Assembly (NCBI GenBank): GCA_002840975.1
Contig: PHDN01000003.1
Location: 142,811 to 206,810, forward strand
Direction of reading: 5' to 3'
DNA: 64,000 nucleotides
Origin: Bacteroidetes bacterium HGW-Bacteroidetes-16
Lineage (GTDB): Bacteria > Bacteroidota > Bacteroidia > Bacteroidales > F082
Position numbers and translations under genes: made by a program. The notes beneath the pieces were generated by a model. That model saw only the letters and a list, made by a program, of their open reading frames with translations, made no database searches and was not told the origin of the DNA. Below, piece by piece: positions 43,900-52,673 of the stretch (position 1 is its first letter; every line of letters begins with the position of its first letter).

Positions 43900-46800
43900 T
43901 TAGTACCTGAAAATAACGCCCGCTCTCCAAATCCTTGGAGTACCATAAAATGTCGGATCATAAAGTTGCAATTGATAGAGCAGCCGGTAGGAATCAGGGT
44001 TGAGCTGATTGTCAATAAAATGCTGGTATTCGGGCGATGAAAGAAATCCGTCATCATCAGGTTTCCCGGTATATGAATACACATTGAATACATTCTGGAA
44101 GTTAAACAGATTTTCAATGGTCAGATAAACATTCATCATCACTTTCTTTCCAAGGGAAATATCTTTCTGAATATTGAGATTAAACAGGTTGATATCAGGA
44201 GTGTGTTTAACTCCGCGTAATAGGTTTCCTTCAACATTCCGTGAAGCAACATAGGGAATTCCATGGCGATATTGATAATAAACAGTAGCCGAAAGACCAT
44301 ATAATGCCTTGTAGTTGGCCCAGGAGGGACCGCTGAAATTATTTTTACTGCCAAATTGATATCCTGCATTGGCATTGATTACCAGGTCGCTAACTGTTAT
44401 TTTCAAAGGGTATTCATCATCTGTAAATAGCTTTGTTGCATTTAACCCTCCGAAAAATCCGGTCCCGGTGGTACTTACGTAGTTGATTCGACCTTCAAAT
44501 CCATTTGTGGTGACCGGTAACGGGTCGTTATACAGTGTAACATAAGTTGACGGATAAGCTCCCATATACTGTTTGAGACTTATCAAATGATGTATTGTCG
44601 TCCTTAAAAAAGCCAAATCAACCACCAGGTTCTTCCACACCCTGGATTTTACCCCGGTAAAGAACTTCTCCGCCATCATGGGTTTTAGGTTGGGATTGTC
44701 CAATGCCTGAGATTGTGCATAGTAATTCCAAAAATAGTATTGGTCGGGGCGAAAATTGTTATAGCTGGTCGGGTTTTGAGTAAAAGAACTATAATTTAGG
44801 TAAAAGTTAATGCGATCGATTAACGTATAATCGATGTTAATTTGTGGCAGGAAATTCGTTGTTCTTTTGTAATCCTGAAAAGTCATATCCGGGGTCCAGT
44901 CTCCTTGCAGACTTTGTATTTCAGGATTTTTAAGAGAGGGAGAAATGCCGTTGCCCACATCAAAAATGGTGGGATCTTGTATTTCGAGGCCACTGGCATT
45001 ATACCACTGATCTCCATTGCGGTAACCAACCACTCTCGATGGTTCATTCACCCTGTCTACATAAACTAAATAGTTACCTCCGATATTAGAGGGCCTGCTA
45101 AATTCGATGGCTCCCTGGCTCTGAACCTCAGCAACTGTATTTATTTCAAAAAGTGAGTAATCATCTTTTAATACCGGGCGGTTGGCATCATAAACATCAA
45201 CACGCAATCCAATAGTTACATGCAGGTTTTTCCAGTTAAATTCGTCCTGCGCAAAGCCGGACCAATAGGTAGGTTTTGAAGCGTTGATACTGAAATCGCT
45301 GAAAAAGGAGTAAGGATCGTTTCCTGAAGTCTTTTGCCCGGTATGATCATATCCGGCATAGTTAACCAGTGGAAGGCCTCCGTTAAGTAATTCATTGGCA
45401 GTAAACAGTTTCATTGACAATAGGTTATCAGGCGTATGGGCGGTGCGCCTTTTGCCATATTTATCATAGTAATCAATGGTGTTGTTTTCGTTGTCGTACG
45501 AATCAATCAGGATGTATTCGAAGCCATCCACAGGCATACCAAGCGCTTTTCGGAGATTTTTTGAAAATTCAGTTTGTGAGACAGCGTCAAATTTTCTATA
45601 ATAATTAATGGTGTCGACCGACCCCTCCCACATAACGATTTCCGGGTTGGATTTGTCCAGTTGATGCAAATGAAAATTTGTCATGCCACGCATCAATCCC
45701 CATAAATTATTGGGGTTGAGCGCATAGTGGCTTCTCGTTTCGCGATTGTATTCACCACCAATGGTAAAATGATGTATTTTGTAATCAGCATTAAACTGCA
45801 ATTGCGCCCTGATTTTATCATTCTTTGTTTCCTGATAACCAGAGGTAAAGGTGCCTGTATTATTAAATAATCCGTAAACGCTTTGGGGTTGACCACCATT
45901 TATGAGTCCGCCATTCAGGATAATCTGATCCATATTCTGAAAATGGCCCTCAGGTTGATCTGCATAAAAGTCATAATAGTTTGTAGTGTAAGCTGCTAAT
46001 TCAGGATTAATATTGGATGGTTCAAAAGTAACCAGTGTGTCGAAGTCCCATGAATTTAACACCCACACATGGTTATAGACCTGGCTATCAACAGTAACAC
46101 TTCCTATCTCATAGGTGGGCATTTTATAGCTGGTGAATTTTCCCACATAACCATAGTCGAAGAAATCTTTCCCGTGTTCGGGATCTCCGGTTGTTTGATG
46201 GTAACTGGAATATTGCAGGTGGAGGTCATACGATAGGCTGAGTTCCTGATTTACTTTGAATTGTTGCTTCCAGTGGATGAAATTGTCAAAGTTTCTCCGG
46301 GTTTGCAATGCATTGCGATTGCTGTTGAAAATAGAATTACCCCGGTTATAAACCTGTGTTTCGTCGATGGTAGAGTAATTCCCCAATTGCAACATCCCGT
46401 TTTGAAGGATGGGCAAGCTGAGCTGTATATAAGGGTAAAAACCTGTTCTGCCGCTATTGGCAGGTACCTTTTGATCGGCGAGATCATTTTCGGTAATAAA
46501 TTCTGCATTCTGAAAAGTACCAGAACCAAGTCCATCCGGCCTGAGTGGATTGGTTTGCAAAGAGGCCAGTGTTTCGCTGCTGAGTTGCTGTGTTTTTTTC
46601 CATACAGGATCGGTGTTGTTGGTAGTTGCAAATTTACCTGCAATCAAAAGTCCCTGAACACCCTGATTACCTTGGTCGTTTTTCTTTGACGTGAATGGGA
46701 TATTCACCAAAATTTCTCCGTTGGTTCCTTGCATGTTATAGGCCTGATCGGTGTTTAAGTCCACCTGCACGAGAAATTCATCGGGATGGAGGGTTTCGAT

Positions 46801-47199
46801 GGCGGTAATTCCGCCCACCGTAAATCCCCTGTTGATGGGTGCCTGGCGGGTATAAAGATTATACGAACTAATCAGTCTGACGGGGAAGTTGGAGGCATCC
46901 CGAACTTGCATACCATTAATATAGGTGTTGTCGCCTTCTGAGGCCATGCCATAATAATAGGTGTTGTCGCCCTTCAGCTGATAGGCAGAGGCCGTCATCA
47001 TCCCAAAAGATGAAAGTTTTTGAAATGTTAATCGCCTGATTTCTGATTGACTGAAGTGGAGTGAATTTCCAATTTCTGCTATACTGACAGTGGAATTGCT
47101 TTTTGATGAAGAAACAACAGTATCCTGGGCCATGAGTTCCACACCCAAACCAGCTATCATCCATACAGCCAGCGTAAAAAATAAACGGTAATTCATCAT
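43900..47199 (-). CDS. TonB-dependent outer-membrane receptor
   Basis: A 1099-residue outer-membrane protein. After the signal peptide (LFFTLAVWMIAGLGVELMAQ, about 6-25) a plug-like region follows (GDNTYINGMQVRDASNFPVRL and GGITAIETLHPDEF), then a 22-strand-type barrel with many aromatic girdle residues, ending in RAGVIFRY with a terminal aromatic. The N-terminal carboxypeptidase-regulatory domain found in most Bacteroidetes receptors is absent, and no SusD gene is adjacent, so a polysaccharide-uptake role is unlikely. RIN-FYLNYSSFTQNPTSYNNFRP and the LKPMMAEKFFTGVKSRVW strand are typical of receptors with large barrels. Ligand unknown. A perfect -7 box lies at 47227-47234. Confidence 0.85.
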   Translation of the reverse strand: MMNYRLFFTLAVWMIAGLGVELMAQDTVVSSSKSNSTVSIAEIGNSLHFSQSEIRRLTFQKLSSFGMMTASAYQLKGDNTYYYGMASEGDNTYINGMQVRDASNFPVRLISSYNLYTRQAPINRGFTVGGITAIETLHPDEFLVQVDLNTDQAYNMQGTNGEILVNIPFTSKKNDQGNQGVQGLLIAGKFATTNNTDPVWKKTQQLSSETLASLQTNPLRPDGLGSGTFQNAEFITENDLADQKVPANSGRTGFYPYIQLSLPILQNGMLQLGNYSTIDETQVYNRGNSIFNSNRNALQTRRNFDNFIHWKQQFKVNQELSLSYDLHLQYSSYHQTTGDPEHGKDFFDYGYVGKFTSYKMPTYEIGSVTVDSQVYNHVWVLNSWDFDTLVTFEPSNINPELAAYTTNYYDFYADQPEGHFQNMDQIILNGGLINGGQPQSVYGLFNNTGTFTSGYQETKNDKIRAQLQFNADYKIHHFTIGGEYNRETRSHYALNPNNLWGLMRGMTNFHLHQLDKSNPEIVMWEGSVDTINYYRKFDAVSQTEFSKNLRKALGMPVDGFEYILIDSYDNENNTIDYYDKYGKRRTAHTPDNLLSMKLFTANELLNGGLPLVNYAGYDHTGQKTSGNDPYSFFSDFSINASKPTYWSGFAQDEFNWKNLHVTIGLRVDVYDANRPVLKDDYSLFEINTVAEVQSQGAIEFSRPSNIGGNYLVYVDRVNEPSRVVGYRNGDQWYNASGLEIQDPTIFDVGNGISPSLKNPEIQSLQGDWTPDMTFQDYKRTTNFLPQINIDYTLIDRINFYLNYSSFTQNPTSYNNFRPDQYYFWNYYAQSQALDNPNLKPMMAEKFFTGVKSRVWKNLVVDLAFLRTTIHHLISLKQYMGAYPSTYVTLYNDPLPVTTNGFEGRINYVSTTGTGFFGGLNATKLFTDDEYPLKITVSDLVINANAGYQFGSKNNFSGPSWANYKALYGLSATVYYQYRHGIPYVASRNVEGNLLRGVKHTPDINLFNLNIQKDISLGKKVMMNVYLTIENLFNFQNVFNVYSYTGKPDDDGFLSSPEYQHFIDNQLNPDSYRLLYQLQLYDPTFYGTPRIWRAGVIFRY

Positions 47200-47226
47200 T
47201 TTGAATGGTTTTCAGTAAAAAACAAA

Positions 47227-47234
47227 CAAATCTA
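47227..47234 (-). promoter_or_regulatory. -7 promoter box of the TonB-dependent receptor gene
   Basis: Minus strand 47234-47227 is TAGATTTG, matching TAnnTTTG, about 28 bases before the ATG at 47199. Confidence 0.5.
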
Positions 47235-47284
47235 AGCCTTTATCTGTTCAGTCCGATTGGTTCAGTTTAATTTACTCAAAAGGA

Positions 47285-49219
47285 CTACTGATAGGCCACC
47301 AGCCTTGGTTTTGTAATCAGGAAATTCAGCCTGGTCAGCAGGTTCTCAGATGAAAATGTGAGGCCGAAATGGGAAACTCCGGGAGAGGTTACCGGGAAAT
47401 AAGCTACTTTAAATTCAACGGAGCTGAAAACCAGAAAGTCGTTTTGAACATAAACTCCGGCTCCAAAACTGGATACCAGCCTTCTATTAACGAGTTTTGT
47501 GTCCTGTGGACCGATGGTCCCCGCGCTGACAAAACCAATCAGAGCCAGGCGAAATCCTGCGAAATAAAGAGAGGTGTAATTGATTACTGACGTTTCCATG
47601 AAAAGTCGTTGTTGTCCGTAAAAAGATTCCTTTTTTAAACCAAGAAATCCATACGCCTCGCCCAGATACAATAAGTCGTTAGTAAACCTGTTGATACCGG
47701 TTGTAAATGATATCTCCGACTTCAGTCTGAATTTATTTCTTTTTGTCTCCAGCAAATCGGTTAAGTAAAGAACATTGACGCTGACAGCACCCTGCTGTAA
47801 TCGATCAATCAAATGACTTCCTACATCCAGTTTCCCAAAAATAAATCCAAGTTTATTGATGTGGGTGGTTATGTAGAAACCCAATCCCATGTATGGTTTT
47901 TTCATAAAGTCAGTCCACGAATAACCGGTTGTGATGCTGGCCTGGAAACCATATGGCAAATATTCAGCTTTCCCAAAATTGGTCAGGTAATTGGTTCGGT
48001 AGTAACCCTGTTTGGCCAAAACAATGTTTCCCAGTATCATATCGTAATTGTAAAATTGGCTATTGCTGTCGATATCCACCCATGGGTATTCTGAGTAATT
48101 CTTTTTGCTGTAGCTGATCCCGGGAATGATATAGAGCTCGTGTTGCCTGATAAAGGGCAGGATTTTTCTTGCCTGAAAGAGGTATGAGGCCCATGCATCG
48201 TAAAGCATGTATTTAAAGTAATACAGGCTTTTGTTCACATACGTTGGATCGGTGATGATATTTTGTGATGTTTGAGAAATTTCCAATCCACCCCCCAGGT
48301 TCACCTTATTGGGTATCAATTTTCGATCAAACCTGGCCTGATACAATTGATTGTTTTTGTCCACCTGGTAGTTCAGTTCAGCGGCAATCTGATCGTAAAC
48401 ATTGTCCACAGAATAGTTTGCCCTCGAAAGGTATATCTTTGGGGTGCTATTGCTCATATACGTGCCTTCAAATCCCAAACTCTGACCCAGTCCAAAAATA
48501 TTAGCGTGTTGACCATAGATTCGTACGTTACTCGTACTGATAATATTAGGTACCGCCAGCCAGGGAAATTTGTCTTTTACCAGTACCAGTACTTCAACCG
48601 AATCGCCGTGAGCAGGTGACACAATAATCGCTGCATCTTGTAAGTAGCTCAAATCGGCAAGCAGGCGTGTGTTTTCAACCATCAACAGAGGATTAACGGT
48701 GTCTTTTTCGTTGAAAAGCAACTTGTTTCTAATCACCCAATCGCGCGAGATAAAATGTGTCGGGTTGAGGCTCCTCTCCACGTAAGTGATGACGGGCCGG
48801 TTGGTGTCGGCAATGGTGGGCCCAAATGGCTTAAGCACCTTGATCCGTATTTTGCTGATGGGTTTGCCCGAAAAGCGTTGATATACATCTTCGGCTTTTA
48901 TCATGTTTTGCTTCTGAAGCACCGTATCCGGCGGGGGGCTTGCCAGCACCATTCTGTATATATCTTTCAGAAACAGATGTTTATCAGATGCAGTATTTAA
49001 TTTGCTATAAAAGTGGTACCCGTTTTGTTCTGTCAACAGAATGTATTGTTCACAAATCTTAGCGGTAGTATCGTGAAGAATGTGGATGGCTGTATCGCGA
49101 AGCAAAAGATAGGAAGGAGCCTTTATTTCAATCGCATTGCAATTCTGCGATTGACAGTTACTTGGAATCAAAATAACTGTTACACAAATGGTTAATATAT
49201 AATAAAATCTTTTAATCAC
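47285..49219 (-). CDS. Omp85-like outer-membrane protein with POTRA-type N-terminus
   Basis: A 644-residue protein starting at a GTG (49219-49217), because an in-frame TAA directly precedes it and a signal peptide follows (RFYYILTICVTVILIPSNC, then QSQNC). Residues about 115-220 look like a POTRA module: ISKIRIKVLKPFGPTIAD, WVIRNKLLFNEKDTVNPLL, RLLADLSYLQDAAIIV, VEVLVLVKDKFPW. The C-terminal 400 residues are amphipathic strands of a barrel (GGGLEISQTSQNII, FGAGVYVQNDFLVFSSVEFKVAY), ending in SENLLTRLNFLITKPRLVAYQ (in part FLITKPRLVAYQ). This suggests a membrane-insertion or transport protein related to BamA/TamA, but it is divergent. It lies 86 bases upstream of the TonB receptor gene on the same strand. 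Confidence 0.72.
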   Translation of the reverse strand: MIKRFYYILTICVTVILIPSNCQSQNCNAIEIKAPSYLLLRDTAIHILHDTTAKICEQYILLTEQNGYHFYSKLNTASDKHLFLKDIYRMVLASPPPDTVLQKQNMIKAEDVYQRFSGKPISKIRIKVLKPFGPTIADTNRPVITYVERSLNPTHFISRDWVIRNKLLFNEKDTVNPLLMVENTRLLADLSYLQDAAIIVSPAHGDSVEVLVLVKDKFPWLAVPNIISTSNVRIYGQHANIFGLGQSLGFEGTYMSNSTPKIYLSRANYSVDNVYDQIAAELNYQVDKNNQLYQARFDRKLIPNKVNLGGGLEISQTSQNIITDPTYVNKSLYYFKYMLYDAWASYLFQARKILPFIRQHELYIIPGISYSKKNYSEYPWVDIDSNSQFYNYDMILGNIVLAKQGYYRTNYLTNFGKAEYLPYGFQASITTGYSWTDFMKKPYMGLGFYITTHINKLGFIFGKLDVGSHLIDRLQQGAVSVNVLYLTDLLETKRNKFRLKSEISFTTGINRFTNDLLYLGEAYGFLGLKKESFYGQQRLFMETSVINYTSLYFAGFRLALIGFVSAGTIGPQDTKLVNRRLVSSFGAGVYVQNDFLVFSSVEFKVAYFPVTSPGVSHFGLTFSSENLLTRLNFLITKPRLVAYQ

Positions 49220-49298
49220 TTAGTGAACCAGCTAATTGCAAACCAACGAAAATACATCTTTTTTTGCCGGGAAAGTATTGTAAACTTACTGCGGGTTG

Positions 49299-50252
49299 TT
49301 ATTTTCGAAGAAGCACCTTTTTGGCAGCTAAAACAACATCTTCTGTATCGAGGCCATAGACTTGCATTAACTCTTCAGGTGTTCCGCTTTGTCCGAATTG
49401 ATCGTTTACGGCTACATATTCCATCGGGGCAGGAAACTCCAGCGAAAGCATCTGAGCAACACTGTCGCCCAGTCCTCCGTTGCGCTGATGTTCTTCTGCC
49501 GTCACCACACATCCCGTTTTCATGATCGATTTGAGTAATAACTCAGTGTCGAGAGGTTTGATGGTGTGGATGTTGATGACTTCCGCTTCTATGCCTTGCA
49601 AGTGAAGTTCTTTGGCTGCCTCCAGTGCTTTCCATACCAGGTGTCCGGTGGCTACGATGGTTACATCGGTACCTTCTGTCATCAAAATGCCTTTGCCAAT
49701 GATAAATTCACTATCGGAAGGAATAAAATTTGCCACTTTAGGACGGCCAAACCTAAGATATACAGGTCCCTGATAGTCTGCTATGGCGATGGTTGCCATC
49801 TTTGTCTGGTTGTAATCGCAAGGATTGATCACAGTGAGACCTGGAAGCATTTTCATCAATCCAATGTCTTCCAGTATTTGGTGGGTTGCCCCATCTTCAC
49901 CAAGGGTAACTCCTGCATGTGAGGCACAGATTTTTACATTTTTCTCTGAATAGGCAATGGATTGTCTGATTTGATCATATACCCGACCTGTACTAAAATT
50001 AGCAAAGGTTCCTGTATAAGGGATAAAACCTCCAGTTGCCAGCCCGGCGGCCACCCCCATCATGTTGGCTTCGGATATCCCCATTTGATAAAACCTTTCA
50101 GGGAATTCTTCTGCGAAGGCTTCCATCTTTAACGAACCCGTTAAATCGGCAACCAAAGCCACTACAGCGGGGTTGCTATGTCCCAATTCTTTTAGCCCGT
50201 CTCCAAAACCGGAGCGGGTATCCCTATAATCGATTACCTTGTAAGTATGCAT
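49299..50252 (-). CDS. transketolase, C-terminal subunit
   Basis: A 317-residue protein covering the pyrimidine-binding and C-terminal domains of transketolase. Motifs: TRSGFGDGLKELGHSNPAVVALVADLTGSLK (in part SGFGDGLKELG), FPERFYQMGISEANMMGVAAGLA with the catalytic Glu of the thiamine-diphosphate site, SHAGVTLGEDGATHQILEDI, and VVTAEEHQRNGGLGDSVAQ in the final domain. It needs the N-terminal subunit to be active; the two form a split enzyme of the pentose-phosphate pathway. It starts three bases after the VWA-gene stop, so the N-subunit, VWA and C-subunit genes are one tightly packed transcript on the minus strand. Confidence 0.93.
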   Translation of the reverse strand: MHTYKVIDYRDTRSGFGDGLKELGHSNPAVVALVADLTGSLKMEAFAEEFPERFYQMGISEANMMGVAAGLATGGFIPYTGTFANFSTGRVYDQIRQSIAYSEKNVKICASHAGVTLGEDGATHQILEDIGLMKMLPGLTVINPCDYNQTKMATIAIADYQGPVYLRFGRPKVANFIPSDSEFIIGKGILMTEGTDVTIVATGHLVWKALEAAKELHLQGIEAEVINIHTIKPLDTELLLKSIMKTGCVVTAEEHQRNGGLGDSVAQMLSLEFPAPMEYVAVNDQFGQSGTPEELMQVYGLDTEDVVLAAKKVLLRK

Positions 50253-50255
50253 GAA

Positions 50256-51677
50256 TTAAAGATTTATCCTTGTGGTTTTTAATGTGATAATATCGAAATT
50301 GACGGTTTTGCTTTGCAGCGATTGCGATGAAAACCTGGATCGGAAAACCAGACGATAGCTACCGGGTTGCAGGTAAAACGATTCACCATACCCTGATTCA
50401 GGGTTCACGTCAATCACCCATTCTTGCATTCCCTTTTCATCCAAACGGTAAATACTTCCATATCCCTTGATGTTTTTCTGAATACTTAAGATTCCCGGAT
50501 TTTCAAGAGTAATTTGAGTGGTTTTCCCGGCTTCGATGGTTACATCTTTCAGTTTGGTAACGGGAAGGGTCAGTATCTCCAGGTCATAGTTCCCTTGCAG
50601 ATAGCGGGTCAGCTGATTGGCGTATTGATGATTTATCAGTTCACAACTTCCTGATTGATAAACCATCGTTGCTGGATTTACATTGGTCTGGGTATTGTTT
50701 TTTAAACTGATGATCAAATCGCCACGCGGACAACTGACCGAGGCAATGTTGTGTTGACCTTTGGTGAGTTTAACCGAATTGATGGTAACAGGCGGCATGG
50801 TATTAACTATTATTTGGTAGGTGATCTCTGCATCAATGATCAGGGTATCCGGTACTCCTTTTGTGTTCAAGGTGTGGATATAGTTTTCAGCAACCTTTCC
50901 CGTATTGGTATTTATAAAGGTCAGGTTAACATTGGTTTCGGTGGGTCGGTCAGACAAATCCAACAGGTTGACCTGAAGACTGGTCTTGTTGAGTGCTTTT
51001 GAAATAACCACGTTCATCGCCCGGGCGAATTCCTGCTTGTCACTGGCATTTAAATAGGTGCCGGCACAATCGTAATTGCGTTCCATATCTTCTCCCATAC
51101 CAATAATATAGGGTTTTAAGAAAATATTTTTTTGTTGTAAACGGGCGCTCACCTCGCAGATGTCACCGCCGCATTCTTCAAGTCCGTCGGTAATCAGGAT
51201 CACGATGTTCCGGCAATGGGAACAAGGAGGAAAATCGTTTTCAGTGCGTTCGAGAGCCATGGCAATGGGAGAAGTGCCTTTTGGTTTAATGTTGCGCAGT
51301 GTTTCCTTAATTTTGGCAATACTTCCTTCTCCAAAGGGCACTTCCAGCCTTGTGTCATTGCAATCCTGTGGAGGAAAGGGTTTTAGGTGGCCATAGACCC
51401 TAATGGCAACCTCTACATCCTCTTTCTGACTTAGCGAATCCAAAACATCATCAAGTATTTGTCGTGCCACCTGATACTTGCGTTCCCCATGCCATACACC
51501 GTACATGCTTTGTGAAGCATCCAGCAAGAACAATATCCTGGTTTTAACTTTGTTTTTCTGAGTTTGTGAAGATTGCCCAAACCCTTGTAAAGTAGAAACA
51601 ACCGTCAATAAAATAACGAGATAACGCAGGAATTTAAATGCTCTGCCAGGTAATATCCGGTAATTAAACAGGTTCAT
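50256..51677 (-). CDS. VWA-domain protein encoded between the two transketolase subunits
   Basis: The ATG at 51677 overlaps the TAA stop of the upstream transketolase subunit (TAATG). A longer frame to 51755 would run into that gene and has no signal peptide at its start. The 473-residue protein has an N-terminal membrane/signal segment (FLRYLVILLTVVSTLQGFGQ, about 17-35) and a von Willebrand A domain at about 45-235 with an intact MIDAS: LLDASQSMYG (Asp53, Ser55, Ser57), Thr in KPKGTSPIAMALE and Asp in LITDGLEECGGD. The C-terminal half is beta-rich (carboxypeptidase-regulatory-like strands, LSIQKNIKGYGSIYRL). It should act in the periplasm. No link to transketolase chemistry is apparent. Confidence 0.85.
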   Translation of the reverse strand: MNLFNYRILPGRAFKFLRYLVILLTVVSTLQGFGQSSQTQKNKVKTRILFLLDASQSMYGVWHGERKYQVARQILDDVLDSLSQKEDVEVAIRVYGHLKPFPPQDCNDTRLEVPFGEGSIAKIKETLRNIKPKGTSPIAMALERTENDFPPCSHCRNIVILITDGLEECGGDICEVSARLQQKNIFLKPYIIGMGEDMERNYDCAGTYLNASDKQEFARAMNVVISKALNKTSLQVNLLDLSDRPTETNVNLTFINTNTGKVAENYIHTLNTKGVPDTLIIDAEITYQIIVNTMPPVTINSVKLTKGQHNIASVSCPRGDLIISLKNNTQTNVNPATMVYQSGSCELINHQYANQLTRYLQGNYDLEILTLPVTKLKDVTIEAGKTTQITLENPGILSIQKNIKGYGSIYRLDEKGMQEWVIDVNPESGYGESFYLQPGSYRLVFRSRFSSQSLQSKTVNFDIITLKTTRINL

Positions 51678-52522
51678 TAATAGTCGCCCAGGGTTTCTTT
51701 CAATTGACTCAAGGCCAACTCTTTCTGTTGATCGTTGGGGGCCGTCCCATGCCATTTGTGTGTGCCCATCATGAAGTCAACACCCATGCCCATTTCAGTA
51801 TGCATCAGGATTAAATTGGGTTTTCCTGTTCCGGTAGATGACTTCACTGCTTTCAGCGTGCTGACAACTTCATCCATCTTGTTTCCGTTCATTTCGGTTA
51901 CCTTCCACCCAAAAGCTTCAAATTTGGCACGAAGGTCCCCCAAAGGAAGTATCTCATCGGTTGGTCCATCGATTTGTTTTCCATTGTAATCGATAATTCC
52001 AACCAGGTTGTTTATTTGATGAGCACCTCCGTACAATGCTGCTTCCCAAACCTGGCCTTCACCCAACTCGCCATCGCCCATCAGGCAGAAAACGGTGTGC
52101 GAATCATGGTTCAACTTTTTTGAAAGAGCAATACCTGTGGCAACAGATAATCCTTGTCCTAGAGAACCGGTGGCAACGCGCACGCCGGGTAATTTTTCCA
52201 TGGTGGCAGGATGTCCCTGGAGTCTGGAATGAAGTCGTCGAAATGTAGACAACTCACTTACGGGGAAATATCCGCGACGGGCCATGACACTATAATAGGC
52301 AGGACTGATATGACCATTAGAAACGATCAGTACATCTTCGTCCCTGCCGCTCATATTAAACGGAATTGGATGATGATCCATCACCTCAAAAAACAGAGCA
52401 GTGAACAGGTCAGTGCATCCAAGCGATCCGCCCGGGTGACCCGATTGAACTGCATGAACCATTCTTATGATGTCGCGCCTGACCTGGGAAGCGGTTTTTT
52501 CTAGTTGTTCAATATCACTCAT
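51677..52522 (-). CDS. transketolase, N-terminal subunit
   Basis: A 281-residue protein equal to the thiamine-diphosphate-binding N-terminal domain of transketolase. It shows AVQSGHPGGSLGCTDLFTAL, VLIVSNGHISPAYYSVMA, RLQGHPATMEKLPGV, the GDG motif CLMGDGELGEGQVWEAAL with its downstream IIDYNGKQIDGPT (the GDG-N diphosphate/Mg site), and THKWHGTAPN. With the C-subunit encoded 1.4 kb downstream it interconverts sugar phosphates (C2-unit transfer). A perfect -7 box lies at 52584-52577. It is the first gene of a three-gene transcript and is divergent from the GH3 fusion gene. Confidence 0.93.
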   Translation of the reverse strand: MSDIEQLEKTASQVRRDIIRMVHAVQSGHPGGSLGCTDLFTALFFEVMDHHPIPFNMSGRDEDVLIVSNGHISPAYYSVMARRGYFPVSELSTFRRLHSRLQGHPATMEKLPGVRVATGSLGQGLSVATGIALSKKLNHDSHTVFCLMGDGELGEGQVWEAALYGGAHQINNLVGIIDYNGKQIDGPTDEILPLGDLRAKFEAFGWKVTEMNGNKMDEVVSTLKAVKSSTGTGKPNLILMHTEMGMGVDFMMGTHKWHGTAPNDQQKELALSQLKETLGDY

Positions 52523-52576
52523 ATTAATGACAGGTTTTACAGCAAACTAAATCCGAGAGGTGTTTTTTTAATGGCA

Positions 52577-52584
52577 CAAAGGTA
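52577..52584 (-). promoter_or_regulatory. -7 promoter box of the transketolase/VWA operon
   Basis: Minus strand 52584-52577 reads TACCTTTG, a perfect TAnnTTTG, giving a leader of about 48 bases before the ATG at 52522. Confidence 0.55.
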
Positions 52585-52639
52585 AATTAATTTGCGTGTT
52601 GAACTTTCCTGTTTTTTATAACAACTGCGTAAAAAAAAC

Positions 52640-52647
52640 TAAATTTG
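52640..52647 (+). promoter_or_regulatory. -7 promoter box of the GH3/beta-lactamase fusion gene
   Basis: TAAATTTG at 52640-52647 matches TAnnTTTG. It predicts transcription from about 52653 and so excludes the in-frame TTG at 52596, favouring the ATG at 52674 or 52689. Confidence 0.55.
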
Positions 52648-52673
52648 TCCGCAAATCTATAACACCAGCGTTA

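Noticed and set aside
51678..51755. Longer N-terminus for the VWA protein.
   Set aside because: It would overlap 79 bases of the transketolase subunit and hide the signal segment; the ATG at 51677 overlapping the stop is better.
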